Positions 14,547 through 22,525 of a stretch of DNA of 33,275 nt are shown here, in pieces (position 1 is the stretch's first letter; every line of letters begins with the position of its first letter). A program made the translations under genes and the position numbers. Under the pieces are notes generated by a model that had not been told where the DNA came from, made no database searches, and saw only the letters and a list, made by a program, of their open reading frames with translations. The DNA is from Fuerstiella sp. (GTDB taxonomy: Bacteria > Planctomycetota > Planctomycetia > Planctomycetales > Planctomycetaceae). Location of the stretch: the NCBI GenBank assembly GCA_029941865.1, contig JAPYTO010000048.1, forward strand, positions 1 to 33,275. Direction: 5' to 3'.

Positions 14547-16382
14547 TCAACCGAGATTTCTGGTGTGCAGGCACCGCCGGAGGGCGCCCGTCGCAAATAT
14601 GATGGGGTACAGCCGCTCAAAATACCAGAGTTTCGCAAAATAGAAACCGATTGGCGACGGATCCGCCACTGATCCGTCCTGGACCTTGCCGACAAGCCAG
14701 TTTGCACCGGAAATAACAGCGGAATCGGCTGCGGGAACGCCCGCCAGAGCTTCCACGGCCAAAGCGGTCTCTTCCGTCGAACTCGGCAGGCCCTTCCGCC
14801 CGGACCACCCGCCATCATCATTTTGATTGCTGGTCAGCCATTGAACGCCCCGAAGCGCGAATGGCTCGTTGCCGCGGCCGATCTCCTGCAACGCCAGCAC
14901 CACCTTTGCTGTTCCGTACAGCGGGTTCTCATCGTTGTGATTGAATTGGTTGCCAAACCACAGAGGCAACCAGCTGCCATCGTCAGCCTGAGTCCGCGAC
15001 AAAAACCTCAGCCCACGCTGCACGGCAGAATCACTTCGGGCAGCAAATTCACTGGCGATGTCTGCAACACGTGCCTGCCAGAGTGTCAGGGCTCGCAACA
15101 CGTGGGCCGTCAGGTCATTGCTGCTGCGATCGAAGGGCAGAGCTCCCCAGCCTCGGCAGAACGTGGGCCAGCCGCCGTCGCGATTCTGTAGATTCAGCAA
15201 CCATGTCGCCGCATTTTGTAGTGCCGACAACTCCGCCGCCGAATACGGCTGGCCGTTGTCACGAAGATTTAAAATCGCCAGCATCGCCCCAGGGGTATCA
15301 TCAGCGTCAGGCACGCCACCGGGTAAATCCGTCCATGACCATCCGCCGCGTGGCGAATTTGTGTAGGGATGCACATCGTTGTACTGCTGAGCCAGCAGCC
15401 AACCGCGGATCCGCCGCCGATCATCCGGGTCCAGAGTGGTGGTTTCACCCTGATCCAATGAAGTCAATCCTGCGCCGGCCAGTGCGTTGACGCTCAGCGT
15501 CGTGACCCAGGTCGCCAGATTGGTGTCGATGGGCCAGCTGCCGTCCGGGCGAACCGACGCGACAATGAAGTCCAGGCAGCGGCGAGTGACCGGGTGATCG
15601 TGGTATTCGCAGCCCAGCAGACTCATGCAGACAAAACTGGTCAGGGGAGTCGCCTCCAGAAAGCCACCGTGTTCGGGCTGAATTGACTGCAGCACCCTCA
15701 TTGATCGCTTCATGGCAGCTCTTCGAATCCAGCGAACGATCGGATTCCAATGGCCGCGTTTTTTAAAGACGACCTGTCCGATAGCAATCAACGCCGGCAG
15801 TGCGTAGCTGACGACGGGCAGTCGCACGGCCGCATAAAAGCTGGCAGGAATGCACGAAAGTTCGAACGGCAACGGAATCACATGCCGCCAATCCACGACC
15901 CCGGCCAGTGCGCAGTGAGTCAGGATGGGCACAGAAAACGTTCGGTCCTTCCCGTAGCGTTTCAAGACTGCCTCAACGCCGCCCGCGTCGTCGATATACC
16001 GCTGGGACGCCTGCACGACGTTTTGATAGTGGCCCGACTGTTGCGTGGCGTGAAAGACGGCATCGGCCAGCATCGTCGTCGAGATGTTGCTGACGCTTAG
16101 AATGGTGTCGCCCCAGCCACCATCGTCGTTTTGGTGTTCTGCCAGCCACTTCAGACCCGCCTGCACCAATTCGTCGAACTGCGCCGCTTCAGTTTTGTCG
16201 CGTGCGGCGGTATCCGCCATGCTCAGAGCCATCACGGCCGTCGCGGTCGATAGCGCTGACGTGGACAGGTAGCCCTCCCACCAACCGTCCGCTGTCCGTT
16301 CCGCAACCAATGTCGCGCTAATGCTGTCATACGCCGCACGAATGGCATCGTTGTCCGGATCTTGCTGCGGTCGTGCGGTCAT
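14547..16382 (-). CDS. Squalene-hopene cyclase-like class II terpene cyclase
   Basis: A 611-residue protein. The frame is open to 16586, but I take the ATG at 16382 because the upstream part includes the 136-bp repeat and encodes no domain. The protonating motif is intact (PDADDTPG, DXDD at 359-362). Several QW-type repeats are visible: QNDDGGWG, PEHGGF, RPDGSWPI, QNRDGGW, QADDGSW and QNDDGGWSG, giving the two alpha/alpha barrels. A hydrophobic patch around 185-205 (VVSYALPALIAIG) fits monotopic membrane insertion. The family cyclises squalene or other linear isoprenoids to hopanoid-type products. It pairs with the DUF116-prenyl synthase. No squalene synthase (HpnCDE or SQS) is in the window, so the substrate may be squalene made elsewhere or a longer polyprenyl chain. 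Confidence 0.9.
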   Translation of the reverse strand: MTARPQQDPDNDAIRAAYDSISATLVAERTADGWWEGYLSTSALSTATAVMALSMADTAARDKTEAAQFDELVQAGLKWLAEHQNDDGGWGDTILSVSNISTTMLADAVFHATQQSGHYQNVVQASQRYIDDAGGVEAVLKRYGKDRTFSVPILTHCALAGVVDWRHVIPLPFELSCIPASFYAAVRLPVVSYALPALIAIGQVVFKKRGHWNPIVRWIRRAAMKRSMRVLQSIQPEHGGFLEATPLTSFVCMSLLGCEYHDHPVTRRCLDFIVASVRPDGSWPIDTNLATWVTTLSVNALAGAGLTSLDQGETTTLDPDDRRRIRGWLLAQQYNDVHPYTNSPRGGWSWTDLPGGVPDADDTPGAMLAILNLRDNGQPYSAAELSALQNAATWLLNLQNRDGGWPTFCRGWGALPFDRSSNDLTAHVLRALTLWQARVADIASEFAARSDSAVQRGLRFLSRTQADDGSWLPLWFGNQFNHNDENPLYGTAKVVLALQEIGRGNEPFALRGVQWLTSNQNDDGGWSGRKGLPSSTEETALAVEALAGVPAADSAVISGANWLVGKVQDGSVADPSPIGFYFAKLWYFERLYPIIFATGALRRCLHTRNLG

Positions 16383-16830
16383 GTGGGAACGGTAACAGAG
16401 TGTTTCGTGTTTGTCGTCGACGAGGCACGACTGAGCCTGCGAAGGCAGCCGCGGATTCGTATTCGCACATTGGGTGGCCCTGTTGCCTGCAATAAGGGTT
16501 GCGCAGCAAGAAGAGGTGCCAGCCACGTAGGGTCCGCTGTGCGGACCAATCGAAAAACAACAACTCTCTGCAACATCAACTGCCATAAGATCGTTCTCTC
16601 ACAGCCTCCTGTGCCTGCGGCACCCAAAGGTTGCAAGCAACCTGGGCTACCCTGCTGACAGATCAATAAATCTCGCACGTGCAGCATGTCTGGTTCGCTG
16701 GCGGAAGCCACGCTAATATTCCACCACAGAATCGTCTTTCAACAGCGTGTCACCTGAACGTTTCGCTCAGTCGCCGCCGCGACAACGACGCGTTCATGTT
16801 GTCTTCAGGAACAGTTCGGACGATTGACCT
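16383..16830. other. Divergent intergenic region upstream of the cyclase and peroxidase genes
   Basis: This 448-bp gap separates divergent genes and must hold both promoters. Its main feature is the 136-bp repeat (16517-16652). No promoter boxes or Shine-Dalgarno sequences are clear enough to call. Confidence 0.5.
16517..16652 (-). repeat. 136-bp three-hairpin repeat, copy 2 (inverted)
   Basis: This is the inverted partner of 12183-12318, about 88% identical with no gaps. The same three hairpins are present, including GGTCCGC-TGT-GCGGACC and GTGCC-TGC-GGCAC. It lies about 135 bp upstream of the cyclase start. The two copies enclose the cyclase and DUF116-prenyl synthase genes almost exactly. 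This copy lacks the flanking TTAACC-type repeats. Confidence 0.85.
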
Positions 16831-17985
16831 ATGAAACTGAAAATGTTCCTGCCGGCCCACATCATTCTCATGCCGTTGTCCGTTTGCGCGATGGCGTTCG
16901 ACGACAGCGTTGCCGTCAGGAAACTCAACCTGCCGGCCGTCCCGTTTAACTACAGCCAAATTGAGCTGCCGCCACACTTCGCTGTCGCTGCAGTGACGTA
17001 CGACAACACTCCGTCGCATAATCCGATCACCGATCACGGCGCGACACTTGGCCGAGTTCTGTTCTACGACACAAGGCTGTCGGCCAACGGCACCGTCTCA
17101 TGCGCATCGTGTCACAAGCAGAAGCTGGCGTTCACCGACGAGAAGACGCTGAGTGTGGGTTTCCGTGGCAAACAGGTGACGCGAAATTCGATGAGTCTGG
17201 TGAATGCCCGATATTACCGCAGCGGACGATTTTTCTGGGATGAACGAGCGGCTACGCTGGAAGAACAGACGCTGATGCCCATTGAAAATTCAGTCGAAAT
17301 GGGGCATTCGCTGCCCCGGCTGGTGAAGCAACTGCAGGCAGACGAAATCTACCCTCCACTGTTTCAGAACGCCTTCGGCAGCAGCGACGTGTCGTCGCTG
17401 CGAATGGCCCAGGCGATGGCGCAGTTTATTCGCTCGATTGTCTCATACCGTTCGAAATATGACGTTGGTCGCGCTGCGGTGGGCTCAGTCAATGATCCGT
17501 TTGCCAACTTCACGGACCAGGAAAACTACGGCAAGCAGCAATTTCTTGAGCGCGGGCAATGCGCGCAGTGCCACCTGCATGATGCGACCACGTCAGACAG
17601 AACTCGTCAGTCCGCGTTTTTCTTTGTCAATGGTCCTGCGGTGAATGGTGTGGACGGAGGGGTCGGTGTTCCCGATGTCGGCGTCGGTGGCCGGACAGGT
17701 GTCGTGAAGGACATGGGAGCATTCAAGGCGTCGTCGTTAAGAAACATCGAACTGACGGGGCCGTACATGCACGATGGGCGATTCACGACGATTGATCGGG
17801 TGATTGAACACTACAACTGGAGCGTTCGCCCGCACCCAAACCTGGATTCACGACTGGAGGAGATTTCGGCGCAGGGGCTGGCATTGCCGGAGCGGGAAAA
17901 AGTCGCCCTCACGGAATTCCTGAAGACTCTGACGGATTACGAACTGATCAACGACCCGAAATTTGCTGATCCGTTTGTACGTTGA
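16831..17985 (+). CDS. Di-heme cytochrome c peroxidase (CcpA/MauG family)
   Basis: A 384-residue protein from the ATG at 16831, with a Sec-type signal (KLKMFLPAHIILMPLSVCA). Two c-type heme sites are present: CASCH (91-95) and CAQCH (244-248). FFWDERA (Trp136) and GPYMHDGRF (Met313, likely axial ligand of the high-potential heme) match bacterial di-heme peroxidases. These enzymes reduce hydrogen peroxide in the periplasm using electrons from small cytochromes. MauG-like members instead modify proteins, and planctomycetes have many paralogues, so the exact substrate is uncertain. It is divergent from the cyclase gene and convergent with the ParA gene. Confidence 0.9.
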   Translation: MKLKMFLPAHIILMPLSVCAMAFDDSVAVRKLNLPAVPFNYSQIELPPHFAVAAVTYDNTPSHNPITDHGATLGRVLFYDTRLSANGTVSCASCHKQKLAFTDEKTLSVGFRGKQVTRNSMSLVNARYYRSGRFFWDERAATLEEQTLMPIENSVEMGHSLPRLVKQLQADEIYPPLFQNAFGSSDVSSLRMAQAMAQFIRSIVSYRSKYDVGRAAVGSVNDPFANFTDQENYGKQQFLERGQCAQCHLHDATTSDRTRQSAFFFVNGPAVNGVDGGVGVPDVGVGGRTGVVKDMGAFKASSLRNIELTGPYMHDGRFTTIDRVIEHYNWSVRPHPNLDSRLEEISAQGLALPEREKVALTEFLKTLTDYELINDPKFADPFVR

Positions 17986-18112
17986 CAGCGCCTGGATTCG
18001 GTCGCGTCATTGCACAACCAGAGTCCCCCAACTCTGCTGGGGAGCACTCATCAGTCGTTGCGGTTCCTGATACGCTCGGGCAGCGTCAGCGGGAGTGTTT
18101 CTTAACCGTCGA

Positions 18113-18143
18113 GACCCACTCGCTTGCGCGTCGAGCTTGTATT
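18113..18143 (-). repeat. GCGCAAGCGAGTGGGT repeat
   Basis: Read on the minus strand, the core is GACGCGCAAGCGAGTGGGTC, preceded by AATACAAGCTC. The same word, slightly diverged, occurs at 31161-31190 on the plus strand. It starts 10 bp beyond the ParA stop codon, in the gap between convergent genes. I recall this sequence as an abundant planctomycete intergenic repeat. Confidence 0.65.
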
Positions 18144-18152
18144 GCGGCGGCA

Positions 18153-18992
18153 TTACGCGGCGTCTGACACCGGATTGCCTTCGTTTTTCGGCAAGCTTAC
18201 TTCAGTCATGGCTGCAAGTTCTTCAGCCAGTCCGGCGTAGTCGCGGGCTCCCGGGCAGGTGGATGCGTAGCCGAAGATGGATTGTCCAAAACTGGGGGCT
18301 TCGGCCAGCTTGATATTTCGACGAATTCGAGTGCGAAAGATCTTCGCATCAGCCCATGGCGTATCGCCATCGCTGGTCTCGAGAAAATGACGCAGGTCTT
18401 CGGTGACGTCGGCCGCCAGTCGAGTTCCGGATTCGTACATACACAGTGCCACGCCCGACACTTTCAGCTCTCGGTTCAGTCGTCGGGTCACCAGAGCAGT
18501 CGTTTCAAACAACTTTGACAGCCCCTGCAGCGCAAAGAAGTGCGGCTGCAGCGGGATTAAAACTTCCTTGACCGCACACAGCGCGTTGATGGTCAGGACT
18601 CCCAGCGACGGCGGGCAGTCCATGATCACATAGTCAAAGCGGTTTTGTTTCTGCCAGTCCTGCAGCGCATCGCGCAGAATAAATTCTCGATGCTGCATGC
18701 CCGCCAGTTCCACTTCGACGGCTGCCAGATCGATGTTGGATGGCACCACAGAGAGATTCTCAGCCACCAGTTGTCGCGCCTGGTCAGCCGTCGTCCGTTC
18801 TGCAAAAACGTCGTAAATGGACAGTGTGCCCGCACCGCATTCCAGGCCCAGATGAATCGAGGCGTGGCCCTGGGGGTCCAGGTCAATAATGCAGACCGTG
18901 TGTCCGCTTTTCGCAAGAGCGGCGGCGATGTTAACGCTGCTGGTCGTCTTGCCGACACCACCCTTTTGATTCATCACTGCAATCGTGCGCAT
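18153..18992 (-). CDS. ParA/Soj family ATPase (orphan)
   Basis: A 279-residue protein. I use the ATG at 18992 because [17 protein letters not shown] is the canonical ParA start; longer in-frame forms add unrelated sequence. The deviant Walker A is KGGVGKTT (10-17), Walker A' is IIDLDPQGH, and Walker B is [10 protein letters not shown]. ParA ATPases form ATP-dependent dimers on DNA and position chromosomes, plasmids or protein complexes. No helix-turn-helix precedes the ATPase, as in chromosomal Soj proteins. No parB gene or parS-like repeat array is seen nearby, so it may be an orphan that positions other cargo, or its partner is elsewhere. The C-terminus ([10 protein letters not shown]) is unremarkable. 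Confidence 0.92.
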   Translation of the reverse strand: MRTIAVMNQKGGVGKTTSSVNIAAALAKSGHTVCIIDLDPQGHASIHLGLECGAGTLSIYDVFAERTTADQARQLVAENLSVVPSNIDLAAVEVELAGMQHREFILRDALQDWQKQNRFDYVIMDCPPSLGVLTINALCAVKEVLIPLQPHFFALQGLSKLFETTALVTRRLNRELKVSGVALCMYESGTRLAADVTEDLRHFLETSDGDTPWADAKIFRTRIRRNIKLAEAPSFGQSIFGYASTCPGARDYAGLAEELAAMTEVSLPKNEGNPVSDAA

Positions 18993-19339
18993 AACTGTTG
19001 TTCCGCAATGGTTCGATTCTTTGCTCCGGGCTACGCAATTTAGAACGCAGGCACGGAAGCGAGAAGACAACTCTGCCCCTCCATCGAGGCAACACAGTGA
19101 CAATACGGCCTTTTGCGTCGCTCGGTCGCTGCAAAACGGCAAGACGAGTCCTCAACGATCGAACGACAGGCAGAAAATGCGCCCCGGCGTTTCGTACCGG
19201 TACAGCCGAAATCCTGTTTCGACGCAATTTTCATGCGATGGTCATCGATTGCCGCCAGTGAATTGACGCCCCCCAAGGTCAGCCGTAGAGTCGCTCCCTG
19301 GCTGTCGCTTGAGTGCCAATTCCTCCCGCTGGATTTCCA
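18993..19339. other. Divergent intergenic region, nothing recognised
   Basis: This 347-bp gap lies between the leftward ParA gene and the rightward PhoD-like gene, so it should contain both promoters. I see no repeat, hairpin, operator or additional gene I can support. Confidence 0.5.
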
Positions 19340-21220
19340 ATGAAAACCGAACGTCGATTCTTCCTGCGTCCTGACTATCGTAGATGCGTGTGTGTGCTGA
19401 GCGTGGCACTCGCTGCCATGGCGGTCGGTCTGCCAGTGTCCCGGGCAGACCGTGATCCCATTCGGCTGACTCATGGCCCCATGCTTGGCCAGCCGACGGC
19501 AACATCAATGGTGGTTTGGGGGCGAACCTCAGATCCAGGCACCTTTACCGTCCACTATGGAGCGTCGAAAAAGAACCTGAAGCGAATCAGCGAACCGGCC
19601 ACGACGACAATCGATCACGACTGCACCGGAGTCGTCGAACTCTCAGATCTGAAGCCCGACACAAGATATCACTATCAGGTCTGGGTCAACGATCGGCCAC
19701 ACGGGCTGCCCGGGAACTTTCGAACGCTGCCCAATGCGGACGCCACACGGAACGCAGAATACAATCCGGACGGACTGTTTAACTTTCGTTTCCAGATCGG
19801 ATCGTGTGCGAATCAGAACCCGATGCACGGCGGCGGGCATCGTGCGACGACGTACGAACACCTGAACAGCGACTGGGCCGACAAAGTTCACTTTCACATC
19901 ATGAACGGCGACTGGCTATACGAAGAGCTGCGCGAATATCCGACAGAAGCATGGCGATTGACCCAGAGGATCACAAATCTTCCGCTGGCCGTGCAGATCA
20001 TGCCGACGGTGGTCGGTGTCTGGGAGAACTACAAGCTGTATCTAAGCCGCGGGGTTGAGCTGGCCAAATGGCATCGTCACGTGCCGAGCTTCTTTACCTT
20101 TGACGATCACGAGCTGGTGAATGACATCTGGGGCTCGTCAGAAGCCGGCAAACGACATCGTCGGACCGTGTTTCGTGATATTGGAACCTACGCATGGTAC
20201 GACTATCTGGGCTGGGCAAATCCCACCGAACACGATCACCCGATTCATTTTGGTAAAGGCAAGATGCGGGCCGGCAGTGATCTGCTGGTTGATCCCAACA
20301 CCGACTTCACGAAGCTGCCGCTGCAGGAAATGCTGAATCTGCACGTCCATTGGGGCACACCCGAGGCCGGCGTTAACGACATTCGTTACGACAACGACGA
20401 CGGCAATAAGAACTCGTACGTCTACGACATCGTGGAAGTCGTCGACGCGCACACCCTGCGGTTGCATATGCCGGCCAAAGTTGCGGACGAAGTCAGTTAC
20501 TCGATCGGGCGCCGCAGCTATGGAAAGTTTCGAGTGTCCAACTGTGAGTTCTTTCTGATTGACACTCGTGGCGACCGGGACATGCATGACATTCGGGTAC
20601 GTGATAAGCCCGGCGTGTCGATGCTTGGTCTCCCGCAGCGTGAATGGTTGCTGAAGTCCATGAAGGAAAGTGATGCGGATTTCTTCTTTGTTATTTCCAC
20701 CGTGCCGTTCATGATTCCACACAGTGGTGCGGGCGGTTTTGAAGTTGACGCAGCCAACAAAGAGGAAGCATGGACGGGTTTCTTTGACGAACGGGAATTG
20801 TTGATCAAGGAATGGGACAAACTCGGCAAGAAGGTGTTCGTCATGACGGGCGACCTGCACAACAGCTTCGCGATCAAGGTGACGGACAACGTCTGGGAGT
20901 TCTGCTGCGGCCCGCACAACAGCGTCAACCATGTGCCTGAGCTCGACGAAAGCGATCGGCCGGCCACCGGAAAATGGAAATTTGGCCCGCGCGAATGCGA
21001 CATTCGCTGGAGCAGTTATATTCTGCCGGACCTGCCCCGTCTGGAACGACTGTATCCGCATTTCTGCGTCGTACAGGTCAACAACGTATTCAACATGCCC
21101 AAAAAGCTGGGCGATAAACGTTGGGTTGCCTATCCGCATCCACAAATCATTTTCCAGTACTTTGATGGTCGGTCAGGGGAATTGGCATACGCCGAAGCCA
21201 TTTCGCTGGATCGAAAATGA
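19340..21220 (+). CDS. PhoD-like metallophosphoesterase (alkaline phosphatase D family)
   Basis: A 626-residue protein. The ATG at 19340 is preferred to a GTG at 19313 because it begins a signal peptide (basic KTERRFFLRPDYRR, hydrophobic VLSVALAAMAVGL, cleavage near SRA). Residues about 38-130 form the fibronectin-like N-terminal domain of PhoD (THGPMLGQPTATSMVVWGRT, LKPDTRYHYQVWV). The metallophosphatase domain follows: QIGSCANQNP, MNGDWLYEE, FTFDDHELVND and late MTGDLHNSF supply Asp, Asn and His metal ligands. PhoD enzymes hydrolyse phosphodiesters and phosphomonoesters outside the cytoplasm using Ca and Fe. It heads three same-strand genes with gaps of 185 and 82 bp. The role may be phosphate scavenging. 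Confidence 0.9.
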   Translation: MKTERRFFLRPDYRRCVCVLSVALAAMAVGLPVSRADRDPIRLTHGPMLGQPTATSMVVWGRTSDPGTFTVHYGASKKNLKRISEPATTTIDHDCTGVVELSDLKPDTRYHYQVWVNDRPHGLPGNFRTLPNADATRNAEYNPDGLFNFRFQIGSCANQNPMHGGGHRATTYEHLNSDWADKVHFHIMNGDWLYEELREYPTEAWRLTQRITNLPLAVQIMPTVVGVWENYKLYLSRGVELAKWHRHVPSFFTFDDHELVNDIWGSSEAGKRHRRTVFRDIGTYAWYDYLGWANPTEHDHPIHFGKGKMRAGSDLLVDPNTDFTKLPLQEMLNLHVHWGTPEAGVNDIRYDNDDGNKNSYVYDIVEVVDAHTLRLHMPAKVADEVSYSIGRRSYGKFRVSNCEFFLIDTRGDRDMHDIRVRDKPGVSMLGLPQREWLLKSMKESDADFFFVISTVPFMIPHSGAGGFEVDAANKEEAWTGFFDERELLIKEWDKLGKKVFVMTGDLHNSFAIKVTDNVWEFCCGPHNSVNHVPELDESDRPATGKWKFGPRECDIRWSSYILPDLPRLERLYPHFCVVQVNNVFNMPKKLGDKRWVAYPHPQIIFQYFDGRSGELAYAEAISLDRK

Positions 21221-21405
21221 CACACCCGACGTGACGTGAACGCGGAATTGATCACTGTCCGCAGACGTTTGGACATCCCGGCGATCGTAGGATACGATTT
21301 ACCGGCAGCGTCCCGGTCTTTTGCAAAGAACGGGATTCTGACGCGTACCGACGTCGATTTTGCAAGCAGTCGGAAAGCAATTGCCAATCTTCAGGAGTCA
21401 GGGCA

Positions 21406-22443
21406 TTGGGAAGGTATTGGATTCGTAACCGCGGCAGGACTCAGGGACCGCTCTCGGCAGACAAAATTCACGGTTTGCTGCGGCGCGGAAGGTTCAATCG
21501 TCACTACCAGGTCTCGGAGGACAGGAAGAACTGGTACGTTGCCACAGAATTCCCTGAGCTGTTTCCGGAAGCACCCGCGGGCCGTGGTGGTCGTGGTGGC
21601 GGTGGAGATTTTGACGACGACGACGACGACTACGGTGGCGGCGGTGGTGGTGGTGGATCGCCCTTCGACGACGATTACGAAGCAGCACCTCCAAAGCGTC
21701 GCAGTGGTTCGCGACGAAGTCGTGACGACGATGCCCCCCGGGACTCACCGTTCAGCGAAGACGACGACGAAGATGATGATGACTACGAAGATGAGGTCGA
21801 TGATCGGGACGACGATGACGACGACGAAGACGATTGGGATGACGACGACGACGAAGGAGCTGTCTATCGTCTGGTCGGGTGGATTGAGCAGAAGTGGCAG
21901 GGCGTCGTTGTGCTGCTGGTGGCGGTCATGATCGGCCTGGGTTGGTTTGTGTTCTTTCGCGAAACCTTCGCTCAGGATCAGATCGATCTGGATTTACTGA
22001 TGGACGTGCACGGCCGGATTACGGCCAAAAACGCGGGTGGCGTGGACTCAAATGAATGGTCACGACTGGCTGACGACACGGAACTGGAGCTGGCGGGAAT
22101 GGTTGATCGCCTGAAAAATCAGGCCTCAGCGCGTGACCACATCAAACAGGAACTGCTGTTCGCGGCACGGGATGATCTTCGCCGAGTCTTTGACGAACTG
22201 CCCAACGGTATCGACACTGCAGCTCAGCGAGCGTTGACTCGATTTCGTGATGTTGAGGCGATGATCAAAGCAAAAACGCGACAAAAAACCGATGACATGA
22301 TCCCACCCCCTGTGCAACCACCGCCCGCAGAAACTCCCGACGCCGATCCAGCGAACGGTGCTCCGGATGATCTCGGCGCACCGTCACAGCCTGGCGACGC
22401 GGTGACGCCGCCGGTTGGTTCAAGCCCCGCACCTGCATTGTGA
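21406..22443 (+). CDS. GYF_2-domain membrane protein with a long aspartate-rich region
   Basis: A 345-residue protein beginning at a TTG, supported by a strong Shine-Dalgarno AGGAG (21393-21397) eight bases upstream and by the domain starting at once. Residues 3-53 match a GYF_2 (DUF4339) domain (YWIRNRGRTQGPLSADKI, WYVATEFP), a module that binds proline-rich peptides or partners. Residues about 60-150 are low complexity: Gly runs, an Arg-rich stretch and long Asp/Glu runs, encoded by repeated GAC/GAT codons. A transmembrane helix (VVVLLVAVMIGLGWFVFF, about 167-184) leads to a helical domain at 190-295 and a Pro-rich tail. The highly acidic part presumably faces the cytoplasm with the GYF domain. 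No function is established. It lies 82 bp before the esterase-sulfatase gene. Confidence 0.85.
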   Translation: MGRYWIRNRGRTQGPLSADKIHGLLRRGRFNRHYQVSEDRKNWYVATEFPELFPEAPAGRGGRGGGGDFDDDDDDYGGGGGGGGSPFDDDYEAAPPKRRSGSRRSRDDDAPRDSPFSEDDDEDDDDYEDEVDDRDDDDDDEDDWDDDDDEGAVYRLVGWIEQKWQGVVVLLVAVMIGLGWFVFFRETFAQDQIDLDLLMDVHGRITAKNAGGVDSNEWSRLADDTELELAGMVDRLKNQASARDHIKQELLFAARDDLRRVFDELPNGIDTAAQRALTRFRDVEAMIKAKTRQKTDDMIPPPVQPPPAETPDADPANGAPDDLGAPSQPGDAVTPPVGSSPAPAL

Positions 22444-22525
22444 TGGATGTCAGGTTTGATTCTGTATCTGCGCTGCCGTGCGGGCACAGCGGAAAGAGCC
22501 GTGTGGAATTGAAAGATTGTTCCAG

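Noticed and set aside
16383..16586. N-terminal extension of the cyclase reading frame
   Set aside because: It encodes repeat-derived sequence without a domain, and the cyclase fold starts soon after the ATG at 16382.
20138..21145. 335-codon minus-strand frame inside the PhoD-like gene
   Set aside because: Antisense shadow; all PhoD motifs are intact on the plus strand and the antisense protein has no recognisable domain.
21600..21860. Tandem GAC/GAT-rich DNA considered as a CRISPR or satellite array
   Set aside because: There are no constant repeats with unique spacers; it is low-complexity codon repetition encoding Asp/Glu runs in frame.
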